A stretch of DNA of 64,000 nt from Butyricicoccus pullicaecorum. Lineage in GTDB: Bacteria > Bacillota > Clostridia > Oscillospirales > Butyricicoccaceae. The stretch lies in the NCBI GenBank assembly GCA_018365995.1, contig JAGZIY010000013.1, positions 1 through 64,000 of the forward strand. The letters are read 5' to 3'. The notes below the pieces were generated by a model that saw only the letters and a list, made by a program, of their open reading frames with translations, ran no database searches and was not told where the DNA came from. The position numbers and the translations under genes were made by a program. Shown here piece after piece: positions 17,776 to 26,231 of the stretch (positions are counted from its first letter, which is position 1; each line of letters opens with the position of its first letter).

Positions 17776-18366
17776 TTATTTTTCATATTCTTTATGGAGT
17801 GTTGACAGAAAACGCGGCATCATCTGCCTGCCATAGGCACGCAGAGAATATTCCCCGCCTGAAATACACCAATCATAGATTAGTGCACGTTCGCACAGGG
17901 CATACATCTTTACCATTTCATTGACTGTGAGTGTATCTGTAAGCTGTCCTGCCGCTTGTCCTTCCGCAATGATTTGTCTGAGCAATCGATAATAAAACCG
18001 AGAACGATCTAAAAGATGCTTTTCCCCACGTGTGACCAACTGCGAAGAATACAACCGTGCAAGCAGATCGATCGAAATACTGTCTTCAATCATTGCAAAC
18101 AACTCCTGATTGAGGTAAATGAGTTTGTCAAAGCTCTCCATATCTGTATTCATTTCCGAGACCAGCGTTTCATATTTTTCATCAAAAAGATAGGAAAGTG
18201 AGCTAAGCAAGGCATCTTTCCCTTCAAAATAATGATAAAATGAGCCTTTGGAGGTTCCAGACTCTAAAATGATTTCATCAACCGTTGTATTATCGTATCC
18301 TTGGTCATAAAATAGCCGCCATGCGGCTGAGACGATCCGTCCCTTGGTATTTCTGGATTTACGCAA
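17776..18366 (-). CDS. TetR/AcrR-family transcriptional regulator
   Basis: A repressor-type protein of 196 residues. The N-terminal helix-turn-helix is at about 27-50 (TTVDEIILESGTSKGSFYHY, a classic TetR recognition helix), with FEGKD following. The C-terminal ligand domain is helical and not assignable. The start is TTG 18366, with AGAGGA five to six bases upstream; no ATG fits. It sits right behind the serS terminator. No clear target is adjacent; putP downstream is a possible candidate but has separate signals. Confidence 0.88.
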   Translation of the reverse strand: MRKSRNTKGRIVSAAWRLFYDQGYDNTTVDEIILESGTSKGSFYHYFEGKDALLSSLSYLFDEKYETLVSEMNTDMESFDKLIYLNQELFAMIEDSISIDLLARLYSSQLVTRGEKHLLDRSRFYYRLLRQIIAEGQAAGQLTDTLTVNEMVKMYALCERALIYDWCISGGEYSLRAYGRQMMPRFLSTLHKEYEK

Positions 18367-18386
18367 AATATCCTCTCCCTTTCCAC

Positions 18387-18409
18387 AAAAAAAGGGCGCA
18401 TTCGCGCCC
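18387..18409 (-). terminator. Terminator after serS
   Basis: GGGCGC arms (18394-18399 with 18404-18409) with a 4-base loop are followed by T7 on the minus strand, eight bases beyond the serS stop. Confidence 0.88.
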
Positions 18410-18417
18410 CTCTTTTC

Positions 18418-19725
18418 TTACTGATGCTTTGGAACCAGAATCTCGGTACCACCCATATATGGCTGAAGTACCTTCGGAATAGTCACCGTACCATCTGCCT
18501 GCAAATGATTCTCCAGAAATGCAATTAACATACGTGGCGGTGCCACAACTGTGTTGTTTAGTGTATGTGCCAGATACAACTTTCCATCCTCACCACGTAC
18601 ACGAATCTTGAGTCGGCGTGCCTGTGCATCTCCCAGATTCGAGCACGAGCATACTTCAAAGTATTTCTTCTGACGCGGGCTCCAAGCCTCGATATCACAG
18701 GATTTCACCTTGAGGTCAGCCAAATCACCAGAGCAGCACTCTAGCTGACGAACAGGCACCTCCAGACTTTGGAACAACTCAACCGAGTAACGCCACATCT
18801 TTTCGTACCAGTCCATGGAGTCCTCCGGACGGCAGATGACCACCATCTCCTGCTTTTCAAACTGATGGATACGATAAACACCACGCTCCTCGATTCCATG
18901 TGCACCCTTCTCTTTGCGGAAGCATGGAGAATAGGAGGTCAGCGTTTGCGGCAGGCTTTCCTCTGGAACGATTTGATCGATAAACTTACCAATCATAGAA
19001 TGCTCAGAAGTACCGATGAGATAAAGGTCCTCGCCCTCGATCTTGTACATCATTGCATCCATTTCCGCAAATGACATAACGCCTGTTACAACGTTTCCAC
19101 GAATCATGAAAGGCGGAATACAATAGGTAAATCCCTTACCAATCATAAAATCGCGCGCATAGGCAATGACAGCCTCATGCAGGCGCGCAATATCTCCCAT
19201 GAGATAATAGAAGCCGTTTCCCGCAACGCGACCTGCACTATCAAGATCGATGCCACCAAAACTCTCCATGATTTGTGTATGATACGGGATCTCATAGTCC
19301 GGCACTACCGGCTCGCCATAGCGGCCAGCCTCCACATTTGCACTGTCATCGGGCCCGATCGGAACAGACGGGTCAATCATCTGCGGAATGGTCATCATGA
19401 TTTTAGTGACCTTTTCCTGAAGCTCAGATTCTGCACATTCCAACTCCTTGAGACGCGCAGCCTGTGCGTTTACCTGCTCCTTGACAGCTTCTGCTTCCTC
19501 CTTCTTAGATGGGTCCTTCTTTGCCTGTCCCATCAGCATACCAATATGTTTGGATAGCTTATTACGGTTAGAGCGAAGTTCATCTGCTTCTTTGATTGCC
19601 GCACGAAGTTCCGCATCCAGCGCAATGACCTCGTCTACCAGCGGCAGCTTATCATTCTGGAACTTTTTACGAATATTTTCCTTGACCAGTTCTGGATTTT
19701 CTCGAACAAATCGAATGTCTAACAT
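18418..19725 (-). CDS. serS: Serine--tRNA ligase
   Basis: Class II synthetase that charges tRNA-Ser. The N-terminal coiled-coil arm (about 25-110, rich in Glu, Lys, Ala) binds the long variable arm of tRNA-Ser. Motif 2 is FRKEKGAHGIEERGVYRIHQ. The motif 3 region reads HTLNNTVVAPPRMLIAFLEN, where most bacterial enzymes have NGSGLA or NGTALA before the arginine; the variant is seen in some Clostridia as far as I recall. The length of 435 residues is normal. No T-box leader is visible in the short upstream gap, which instead shows a plain promoter. Confidence 0.95.
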   Translation of the reverse strand: MLDIRFVRENPELVKENIRKKFQNDKLPLVDEVIALDAELRAAIKEADELRSNRNKLSKHIGMLMGQAKKDPSKKEEAEAVKEQVNAQAARLKELECAESELQEKVTKIMMTIPQMIDPSVPIGPDDSANVEAGRYGEPVVPDYEIPYHTQIMESFGGIDLDSAGRVAGNGFYYLMGDIARLHEAVIAYARDFMIGKGFTYCIPPFMIRGNVVTGVMSFAEMDAMMYKIEGEDLYLIGTSEHSMIGKFIDQIVPEESLPQTLTSYSPCFRKEKGAHGIEERGVYRIHQFEKQEMVVICRPEDSMDWYEKMWRYSVELFQSLEVPVRQLECCSGDLADLKVKSCDIEAWSPRQKKYFEVCSCSNLGDAQARRLKIRVRGEDGKLYLAHTLNNTVVAPPRMLIAFLENHLQADGTVTIPKVLQPYMGGTEILVPKHQ

Positions 19726-19751
19726 GTTGGTTTACCCCTTTTATTGATGGA

Positions 19752-19779
19752 ATCATATCTGAACCCTACCGTCATACAA
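19752..19779 (-). promoter_or_regulatory. Promoter of serS
   Basis: Minus strand TTGTAT (19779-19774) and TATGAT (19757-19752) are 16 bases apart, about 30 bases upstream of the serS start. Confidence 0.55.
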
Positions 19780-19795
19780 TAAGGTTAAAATCATT

Positions 19796-20350
19796 TTACT
19801 TTACCTGATTATACAGCGAAGTAAAGATTGCGGCAACCTCATCCTTGAGAAGTGCGTCCTTCCCTGTACCATTGAGTGCTTCCAAGGTATATGTCTTTAC
19901 CATGGACTCAAGACGTGACTTTGCAGCCGGAAGCTTTTGCTGTGCAATCTCCTGCTGTGCCATTGTCAGTTCATAGAGCACTGTCTTTTGCTGATTCAGC
20001 CGCTCCACAGCAGCCAGCATATCTTCTACCGTCTCTGTTTGTGTTTCTTTCATCAGTGTATCCAGTGTTTTTTGTTGTTCACTCAGTACTCTTCCCTGTT
20101 CCTCCACAGAGTGCTGTAATACCTGTAACCGTGCATTTGCGCCCTCGACTGCACTTGTCTGCGTCGTCAGCTGGCTGCTCAACTCATTAAGTCTGCGGTC
20201 TGCACGTACCTGCGAGACATAGCTCAGTAAAATGAGTGCAAGTGCAACACAGAACAATCCAATGACATAAAAAACCAGAAATTTTTTAGACTCCTGGTGC
20301 TTCTCACTCGAACTATCTGTCTTTGATACGGTGTCTTTCTTATCTTCCAT
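19796..20350 (-). CDS. Single-pass membrane protein with coiled coil, function unknown
   Basis: A protein of 184 residues. A charged N-terminus (1-22) precedes one membrane helix (about 24-44, FLVFYVIGLFCVALALILLS). A long coiled coil rich in Gln, Glu and Leu follows (about 55-125), then a helical tail. It is probably anchored with the coiled coil outside, given the basic residues before the helix. It follows parB by 18 bases and is likely in the parA-parB transcript. I do not recognise the family. A link to division or chromosome segregation is suggested only by position. Confidence 0.75.
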   Translation of the reverse strand: MEDKKDTVSKTDSSSEKHQESKKFLVFYVIGLFCVALALILLSYVSQVRADRRLNELSSQLTTQTSAVEGANARLQVLQHSVEEQGRVLSEQQKTLDTLMKETQTETVEDMLAAVERLNQQKTVLYELTMAQQEIAQQKLPAAKSRLESMVKTYTLEALNGTGKDALLKDEVAAIFTSLYNQVK

Positions 20351-20368
20351 TCAGAAACCTCCTGCCTG

Positions 20369-21232
20369 TCAAATCGATAGCTTTTCAAGCGCCGTGCTTA
20401 GGCGCTCCAAATCTTCTGTCCCATAAAATTCAAGTGAAATGGTACCTGCGTTTCTGCTCTGCTCGATACGCACACGCCGCCCCAAAATACTTTCCAATTT
20501 TTGCGACAGTTCTGCGGTGTAATCCACGGCAAACGGTGCAGGCTTTGGGATTTCCGGCTCCTGTGCCAAAGACTTGGCAAACTTTTCCGCCTGACGAACG
20601 CTCATCTTCGCCATCTTTTCCAAAACCTCAGGCGTCCGCTGCGCTTCATTTTTAATGGCAAGTACAGCACGTGCATGTCCGGCAGATAGTGTGCCGAGCG
20701 CCACCATTTCCTGAGCCTGCTTGGGCAGCGCAAGCAATCGCAGAGCATTGGCAACCGCAGGGCGAGACTTTCCAACTCGTTCTGCGACCTGTTCCTGTGT
20801 CAGCCCATATTCCTCCATCAAACAGTGATAACCCTCTGCTTCTTCCACAGGGTTCAAGTCCTGCCGCTGTAAATTCTCAATGAGCGCAAGTTCCATGACC
20901 GTCTTGTCATCTGCTTCAATCACCAGAGCAGGAATTTCTGTGAGTCCTGCTGACCGTGCTGCTCGCCAACGTCTCTCTCCTGCAATAATCTGATAATACT
21001 CCCCATCCGTCTTGCGCACAGTGATTGGTGTGACCACACCATGCATGGCAATCGAACGGGTCAGTTCACGCATAGACTCCGGCTCAAACATTTTACGCGG
21101 CTGTTCCCGGTTGGGTTCAATGAGCGTCATTGGTAATGTGGACACGCCGCCGCCCGTATCATCTTCACTGAACAGGCTCTCTCCCAGCAGTGCGCCAAAG
21201 CCCTTGCCAAGGCCGCCCTTTGCTTTTGACAT
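20369..21232 (-). CDS. parB: Chromosome partitioning protein ParB (Spo0J)
   Basis: CTP-dependent clamp that loads at parS and spreads, and recruits condensin to the origin. The N-terminal nuclease-like CTPase domain has GERRWRAAR (about 84-92) and ENLQRQDLNPVEEA (about 118-131). The helix-turn-helix (GLTQEQVAERVGKSRPAVAN) reads parS, and the C-terminus is the dimer domain. The first residues, GLGKGFGALLG, are the typical ParA-stimulating tail. The length of 287 residues is usual. It lies 12 bases after parA, and four parS sites are in the window. Confidence 0.96.
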   Translation of the reverse strand: MSKAKGGLGKGFGALLGESLFSEDDTGGGVSTLPMTLIEPNREQPRKMFEPESMRELTRSIAMHGVVTPITVRKTDGEYYQIIAGERRWRAARSAGLTEIPALVIEADDKTVMELALIENLQRQDLNPVEEAEGYHCLMEEYGLTQEQVAERVGKSRPAVANALRLLALPKQAQEMVALGTLSAGHARAVLAIKNEAQRTPEVLEKMAKMSVRQAEKFAKSLAQEPEIPKPAPFAVDYTAELSQKLESILGRRVRIEQSRNAGTISLEFYGTEDLERLSTALEKLSI

Positions 21233-21244
21233 GGGTGTCCCTCC

Positions 21245-22006
21245 TTACTGATTCTTTTCCAAAAATTCCTCCGCGACCGCGATATATGCCTCCGCACCAC
21301 GGCATGAACGGTCATATGCCGTAATTGGCTGACCGTGACTGGGAGCCTCTGACAAACGTACATTACGCGGCACGACCGCGGCGTAAACACGGTCACCAAA
21401 ATGCTTTTTGACCTCTTCCACGACCTGTACAGCCAGATTGGTTCGTCCATCATACATAGTCAGCAAAATCCCTTCGATACGGATCTTTCGATTGAGTCCA
21501 CGCTGTACCGAGCGCACGGTTGCCATCAATTGAGACAGACCTTCCAGTGCATAGTACTCTGTTTGCAAAGGCACCATAAAGGAATCTGCTGCACACAGAC
21601 AATTAAGCGTCAGGATCCCCAGAGAAGGCGGGCAGTCGATAATCACGAAATCATACTCTGACTGCACTTTATCCAATACATCTTTCAGGCGATATTCGCG
21701 GCGCGGCAACGAAATCAAATCGATCTCTGCTCCAGCCAAATCCACATTAGACCCCAAAACATCTACCCATTCCGTATGTACAATTGCAGATTGTACATCT
21801 GGATCCTCTGCGATAATGAGTTCATAAATGGAATTGGACAGCTCATGCGGCTCCAACCCCACACCGGAAGTCGCATTTCCCTGTGGATCAAAATCGCACA
21901 GCAAAACCCTTTTCCCTTTTTCGGTCAGTGCACATGCCAGATTGATTGCCGTAGTTGTCTTTCCCACGCCGCCTTTCTGGTTGATGAGTGCAATGATTTT
22001 AGCCAT
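21245..22006 (-). CDS. parA: Chromosome partitioning ATPase ParA (Soj)
   Basis: A Walker-type ATPase that binds DNA non-specifically and, with ParB, moves origins; Soj also controls DnaA. The deviant Walker A is KGGVGKTTT near the N-terminus (INQKGGVGKTTTAIN), and Walker B is FVIIDCPPSLG. ATG 22006 (MAKIIALINQ) is chosen, with AAGGG eight bases upstream; an ATG at 22045 would add 13 unlikely residues. The protein has 253 residues. It is the first gene of the parA-parB-19796 unit, with a good promoter at 22075-22102. Confidence 0.96.
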   Translation of the reverse strand: MAKIIALINQKGGVGKTTTAINLACALTEKGKRVLLCDFDPQGNATSGVGLEPHELSNSIYELIIAEDPDVQSAIVHTEWVDVLGSNVDLAGAEIDLISLPRREYRLKDVLDKVQSEYDFVIIDCPPSLGILTLNCLCAADSFMVPLQTEYYALEGLSQLMATVRSVQRGLNRKIRIEGILLTMYDGRTNLAVQVVEEVKKHFGDRVYAAVVPRNVRLSEAPSHGQPITAYDRSCRGAEAYIAVAEEFLEKNQ

Positions 22007-22074
22007 TGGCGTTGCCCTTTCCCGGGCAGATACGATAAAATGCACCGCTCTGTCCGTCTTTGATAGTCCTCTTT

Positions 22075-22102
22075 ATTATATCACAGTGCTGTGTATTTTC
22101 AA
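22075..22102 (-). promoter_or_regulatory. Promoter of the parA operon
   Basis: Minus strand TTGAAA (22102-22097) and a perfect TATAAT (22080-22075) are 16 bases apart. It lies about 70 bases ahead of the parA start. The rest of the gap 22103-22332 holds a parS site and the noc terminator. Confidence 0.75.
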
Positions 22103-22198
22103 GCCGGAACGCACGATTTCACACAGAGTCCGTATGATTCCTGCAAGATTGTTCAAGCAGGTACAGGCGAAATACCACTCTTGTGCATACGTTTGAAA

Positions 22199-22214
22199 TG
22201 TTTCACGTGAAACT
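22199..22214. promoter_or_regulatory. parS centromere site 3
   Basis: TGTTTCACGTGAAACT keeps the whole 14-base core GTTTCACGTGAAAC (22200-22213) and differs from the perfect palindrome at the last base. It lies between noc and parA. Confidence 0.92.
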
Positions 22215-22274
22215 TTTGGGAAAGCTTCGACACCAAATCACAAAAACGCGATCCCTTCCCGATTTTCAGACAAC

Positions 22275-22299
22275 AAAAAATCCTCCGGCATCCGGAGGA
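22275..22299 (-). terminator. Terminator after noc
   Basis: TCCTCCGG arms (22281-22288 with 22292-22299) with a 3-base loop are followed by T6 on the minus strand, about 35 bases past the noc stop. Confidence 0.88.
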
Positions 22300-22332
22300 A
22301 TGGAACACACTATAAAGCATTATCAATGGATC

Positions 22333-23139
22333 TTAGTGCCGTGCGTTGGGAATTAAAATTTTTACCAAAATACCGTCCTCACGCTGCTCCTTTTCATAGC
22401 TGGTTTCCACCCCTGATTCCTTCATAAGCCCTACCGCCTTATCCACGGTATTGAGGAACAATCGTACATCTTTGATTAGGCGGCGCATCGTTCCGGCAGG
22501 TTTTTCTTGTGGGGTGCTCAGGATATGCTCAATGTACTGCTCTGTACGGCTAACATTCCATTGCTGGGCAACGATTTTGGAAATAGCCTCGCAGCGTGCT
22601 TCCTCAGTTGGCAAGCGCAAAATAGCACGCGCATGTCGTTCAGTCAAGCCACCATCACGAATCATTTGCATGGTTTCCGGAGACAGCTTGAGCAGCCGCA
22701 GCTTATTTGCCACCGCACTCTGTGTCTTTCCAACCTTATGTGCCGCTTCCTCCTGTGTCAATCCATAACGATCAATCAGCTGTCGGTATCCGGCAGCCTC
22801 CTCAAAGAAATCTAAATCGCGGCGCTGTAAATTTTCGACCAGCGCAATTGCAGAGGAATCTTCTTCTGTTGCGCTCATTACAAGGCATGGGACCTCAGAC
22901 AAGCCTGCTGCACGTGCTGCGCGCAGACGGCGTTCTCCCGCAATCAATTCATACCCATCTGTTGTCCGGCGAACCGTGAGCGGATTTAGAACACCATACT
23001 GACGAATGGAATCCGCCAACTCACGAATCGCTTCCGGCTCAAAATACTTGCGTGGCTGATAGGGATTTCGGGAAATCTGTGTTGTCCGAATACGTCGAAG
23101 CTGTCTCTCGCTTCCGACAAGATGAAACATAGGTGTCAT
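22333..23139 (-). CDS. noc: ParB-family nucleoid occlusion protein (Noc-like)
   Basis: A second ParB-type CTPase, 268 residues. It has GERRLRAAR, ENLQRRDLDFFEEA and a helix-turn-helix (GLTQEEAAHKVGKTQSAVAN) like ParB, but lacks the ParA-stimulating N-terminal tail. In its place the start MTPMFHLVGSERQLRRIRT looks like the amphipathic membrane-binding segment of Noc. Position between rsmG and parA is exactly that of noc in Bacillus. Noc blocks division over the chromosome by binding NBS sites; no exact Bacillus NBS (ATTTCCCGGGAAAT) was noticed in this window. It is transcribed from its own promoter and has its own terminator. Confidence 0.88.
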   Translation of the reverse strand: MTPMFHLVGSERQLRRIRTTQISRNPYQPRKYFEPEAIRELADSIRQYGVLNPLTVRRTTDGYELIAGERRLRAARAAGLSEVPCLVMSATEEDSSAIALVENLQRRDLDFFEEAAGYRQLIDRYGLTQEEAAHKVGKTQSAVANKLRLLKLSPETMQMIRDGGLTERHARAILRLPTEEARCEAISKIVAQQWNVSRTEQYIEHILSTPQEKPAGTMRRLIKDVRLFLNTVDKAVGLMKESGVETSYEKEQREDGILVKILIPNARH

Positions 23140-23182
23140 TTTAGGAAATGTCCTCCTTCTCGCGGTGATATCCTGTATTTAC

Positions 23183-23210
23183 AGATTACCAGAAATTATC
23201 AGCTTGTAAA
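23183..23210 (-). promoter_or_regulatory. Probable promoter of noc
   Basis: Minus strand TTTACA (23210-23205) and TAATCT (23188-23183) are 16 bases apart, about 45 bases upstream of noc. The match is moderate. Confidence 0.5.
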
Positions 23211-23375
23211 GAAGTTTTGACCGCACAGGGCGCATTTCCTGCTTATTTTTCAGCGGCAAAAGGTGATATCTCATATTTTCACATATTTTTCGCTACAAAA
23301 TCCTAAAAAGTAATTTGAATACTTTAGGTAATAACAAGAAAAGATATTTCCCTTTGACACAAAAGAAGATTTCCC

Positions 23376-23406
23376 AAGGGTGCAGACTTCAAAACGCGGC
23401 ACCCTT
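23376..23406 (-). terminator. Hairpin after rsmG, weak terminator candidate
   Basis: AAGGGTGC and GCACCCTT arms (23376-23383 with 23399-23406) with a 15-base loop lie 60 bases past rsmG. No proper T tract follows on the minus strand. Nothing else is seen in the gap 23211-23464. Confidence 0.4.
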
Positions 23407-23464
23407 AGAACATTCTCTTTCGCGCATCATATTTCTCTGCCTTTTTTGTGTTTTCCCACCTGAT

Positions 23465-24157
23465 TTACAGCGGCTGTGCCGAAATTTTTTGGAATCGTCT
23501 GGGATATTTCTCAGGGGTCTCCCGCACCTTCCGGATGAGCACCAACCGACTTTTCCGGTATTCCGTCATTGGCACCTCATAGTCCAGCACCCGCTCGAGT
23601 TGACCGCCCAAAAGATGGATTGCATTTTTTGCCTGTGCAATCTCTTCATCAGAGCCAACAGCCTTCATTGCAATAAAATATCCACCCACCTTTACCAGCG
23701 GCAAGGACAGTTCTGCCAAAATGTTGAGTCTCGCCACAGCGCGTGAGGTTGCAAGATCAAAGTCCTCCCGATGTCCAAACTCCTCTGCTCTTGCATGAAC
23801 CGCCTGTACATTCTCCAAATGCAGTGTATCGATTACTTCCTTTAGAAAGACAATGCGCTTACCCAGAGAATCGAGCAATGTAACCTGTGCATCTGTCAGC
23901 ATTGCAATCGGCATGCCCGGAAAACCTGCACCACAGCCAACATCTATAACCTGTTTTCCAGCAGCATATTGCGCCAATGGTGCACAATCCAAAAAGTGCC
24001 GTGTCACGACTTCCATCGGCTCTTTGACTGCTGTAAGATTCATGACTTTATTCTTTTCCAGCAGTAAGTCAGAGAACGCCAGCAATTTGTCCACAGCCTG
24101 TGCATCATTCATTCCCAGCATTTCCAGTCCTTGTGTCAGCAGTTCCCTTTCTATCAT
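23465..24157 (-). CDS. rsmG: 16S rRNA (guanine527-N7)-methyltransferase RsmG (GidB)
   Basis: Adds the N7 methyl group to G527 of 16S rRNA from S-adenosylmethionine. The protein of 230 residues has the SAM-binding VIDVGCGAGFPGMPIA (about 70-85), LLDSLGKRIVFLKEV and the SRAVARL segment typical of the family. Its ATG overlaps the mnmG stop in ATGA, so the two are translationally coupled. It is the last gene of the mnmE-mnmG-rsmG order. Confidence 0.96.
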   Translation of the reverse strand: MIERELLTQGLEMLGMNDAQAVDKLLAFSDLLLEKNKVMNLTAVKEPMEVVTRHFLDCAPLAQYAAGKQVIDVGCGAGFPGMPIAMLTDAQVTLLDSLGKRIVFLKEVIDTLHLENVQAVHARAEEFGHREDFDLATSRAVARLNILAELSLPLVKVGGYFIAMKAVGSDEEIAQAKNAIHLLGGQLERVLDYEVPMTEYRKSRLVLIRKVRETPEKYPRRFQKISAQPL

Positions 24158-26037
24158 GCTCCACTTCCTCCCTTTTCCAAATTGAGATAAATCATCAGTG
24201 CCGTGATATCTGCAGGCGATACACCTGAAATCCGTCCTGCCTGTCCAAAATTGAGGGGTCGTATTTCTTTGAGCTTTTGTCTTGCCTCCAAACGAAGCGA
24301 AGGCACAGCATCATAGTCCAGCGTCTGCGGCAGCGTGCGCGCCTCCAGCTTGCGGAACTGTTCTACATCCTTATGTTGGCGCGCAATATATCCCTCATAC
24401 TTGATTCGAATTTCTACCTGCTCTCGAACGGCTGCATCTAACTCCGGACGCTCCGGATCAAAACAATGCAGCATCTCATAGCCCAGTTCTGGACGGCGCA
24501 GCAAATCGATCAGACGGCAGCCTGCTTTGAGCGGTGCAGACCCCTGTTCTATCAAGAATTCCTGTATACGCTCATCTGGCTGGATACTAACTGTACCCAA
24601 ACGATCGATCTCCTTTTGTACGCGGGCATACTTATCCTGTGTCCGTTTTAAGCGCTCCTGCGAATTCAGTCCCACAGATGCCCCAATCGGCACGAGACGC
24701 TCATCTGCATTGTCCTGACGCAAAAGCAGACGGTATTCTGACCGCGAAGTCATCATACGATAAGGCTCCTTTGTGCCACGGGTCACCAAATCGTCAATCA
24801 GGGTTCCAATGTATCCATCTGCCCTGTCTAAAATCATAGGGGATTGTCCTCTGATCTTGCGTGCCGCGTTGATACCCGCTACCAACCCCTGCGCAGCGGC
24901 CTCCTCATATCCAGACGAACCATTAAACTGACCAGCTCCATAAAGACCAGCCACCTTTCGGCTTTCCAAGGTAGGCAGCAACTCCGTTGGGTCGACACAA
25001 TCATATTCAATGGCATAGGCAGGACGCATAACCTCTGCATGCTCCAGCCCCTTGACCGTATGCAGCATGGCAAGCTGTACATCTTCTGGCATCGATGAGG
25101 AAAAGCCCTGAATATAAATTTCTTCTGTATCAAGTCCCATTGGCTCCAAAAATAACTGATGCCGCGGCTTATCTGCAAACCGCACCACCTTGTCCTCAAT
25201 CGATGGGCAATAGCGCGGACCTACTCCCGCAATCTCGCCGGAAAACAGCGGAGAACGCTCCAAATTTTCCTGAATCACGCGATGTGTCTGTGCATTGGTA
25301 TAGGTCAGATGACAAACAGCCTGATTGGGTGGCGGATTGTCCGAATCAAAGGAAAACGGGATAATCTCCTTTTCCCCCTCCTGTACCTCCAAGCCATCAT
25401 AGCAAATCGAGCGGCGATTGATACGCGGCGGGGTTCCTGTCTTAAAGCGCTGCAGCCGCAGCCCCAATTTTTTCAAACATTCTGTGAGTCTGGTTGCCGC
25501 AAACATACCATCAGGTCCACCCTCGTGGGTATATTCTCCAATGATGATCCGCCCTCCAAGAAAGGTTCCCGAGCAGACAATCGCCGCACGTACTGCATAC
25601 TGTGCACCAGCAGCCGTTGTTACCGAACAGACTGCACCTGATCCATCCACCTCGATTGAAACGATCTCTGCCTGCTTGAGTGACAAATTTTCCGTTGTCT
25701 CCAAAATATGTTTCATATATGTGCGATATCGCACACGGTCTGCCTGTGCCCGCAGAGAGTGAACAGCCGGCCCCTTTCCGCGATTGAGCATCCGATACTG
25801 GATACATGCTACATCTGCGGCACGTCCCATCTCTCCGCCAAGGGCATCTACTTCACGTACCAAATGTCCCTTAGCTGTACCGCCAATCGCCGGATTGCAT
25901 GGCAGGTTTCCGACTGCGTCTAAATTGATTGTAAAACACAGGGTACGCAGACCAAGGCGTGCACCAGCAAGCGCCGCTTCGATTCCTGCGTGTCCTGCAC
26001 CAATGACTGCAATGTCATAAGTACCAGCAAAATACAT
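24154..26037 (-). CDS. mnmG: tRNA uridine-5-carboxymethylaminomethyl synthesis protein MnmG (GidA)
   Basis: FAD- and folate-dependent enzyme that, with MnmE, modifies the wobble uridine of several tRNAs. The FAD-binding GAGHAGIEAALAGARLG is at the N-terminus. GNLPCNPAIGGTAKGHLVRE and the FLGG and GLYGAGQFNG motifs are typical. The length is 627 residues from ATG 26037, which has GGAGG eight bases upstream; a TTG at 26052 would include that site. Between it and mnmE is a gap of 194 bases rich in DnaA boxes. Confidence 0.96.
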   Translation of the reverse strand: MYFAGTYDIAVIGAGHAGIEAALAGARLGLRTLCFTINLDAVGNLPCNPAIGGTAKGHLVREVDALGGEMGRAADVACIQYRMLNRGKGPAVHSLRAQADRVRYRTYMKHILETTENLSLKQAEIVSIEVDGSGAVCSVTTAAGAQYAVRAAIVCSGTFLGGRIIIGEYTHEGGPDGMFAATRLTECLKKLGLRLQRFKTGTPPRINRRSICYDGLEVQEGEKEIIPFSFDSDNPPPNQAVCHLTYTNAQTHRVIQENLERSPLFSGEIAGVGPRYCPSIEDKVVRFADKPRHQLFLEPMGLDTEEIYIQGFSSSMPEDVQLAMLHTVKGLEHAEVMRPAYAIEYDCVDPTELLPTLESRKVAGLYGAGQFNGSSGYEEAAAQGLVAGINAARKIRGQSPMILDRADGYIGTLIDDLVTRGTKEPYRMMTSRSEYRLLLRQDNADERLVPIGASVGLNSQERLKRTQDKYARVQKEIDRLGTVSIQPDERIQEFLIEQGSAPLKAGCRLIDLLRRPELGYEMLHCFDPERPELDAAVREQVEIRIKYEGYIARQHKDVEQFRKLEARTLPQTLDYDAVPSLRLEARQKLKEIRPLNFGQAGRISGVSPADITALMIYLNLEKGGSGA

Positions 26038-26057
26038 ACGGATTTCCTCCAAGCTAA

Positions 26058-26225
26058 CTATCCACAGTTGTTGATAACTCTGTGTACAGTTGGGATAACT
26101 GTGGATAGTTTTCTTTTATTTTAAATACAATTTGTAGTTTTATAAAATATTATGTCGTTTTGTATTGAAAAATTGTGGTCTGTTCGGCAATTCATCCACA
26201 ATGTACACAAGTAGGGTGTGGATAA
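26058..26225. promoter_or_regulatory. DnaA-box cluster with AT-rich centre between mnmG and mnmE
   Basis: One perfect DnaA box (reverse of TTATCCACA) is at 26217-26225. One-mismatch boxes are at 26058-26066 (CTATCCACA), 26069-26077 (reverse of TTATCAACA), 26100-26108 (reverse of CTATCCACA) and 26192-26200 (TCATCCACA). Two groups frame about 80 bases that are very AT-rich (26109-26185). This is the layout of an origin or a DnaA-titrating site. Confidence 0.7.
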
Positions 26226-26231
26226 CCAGCG

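Noticed and set aside
19726..19795. T-box riboswitch for serS
   Set aside because: The gap is too short and lacks the T-box sequence and antiterminator; a plain promoter is present.
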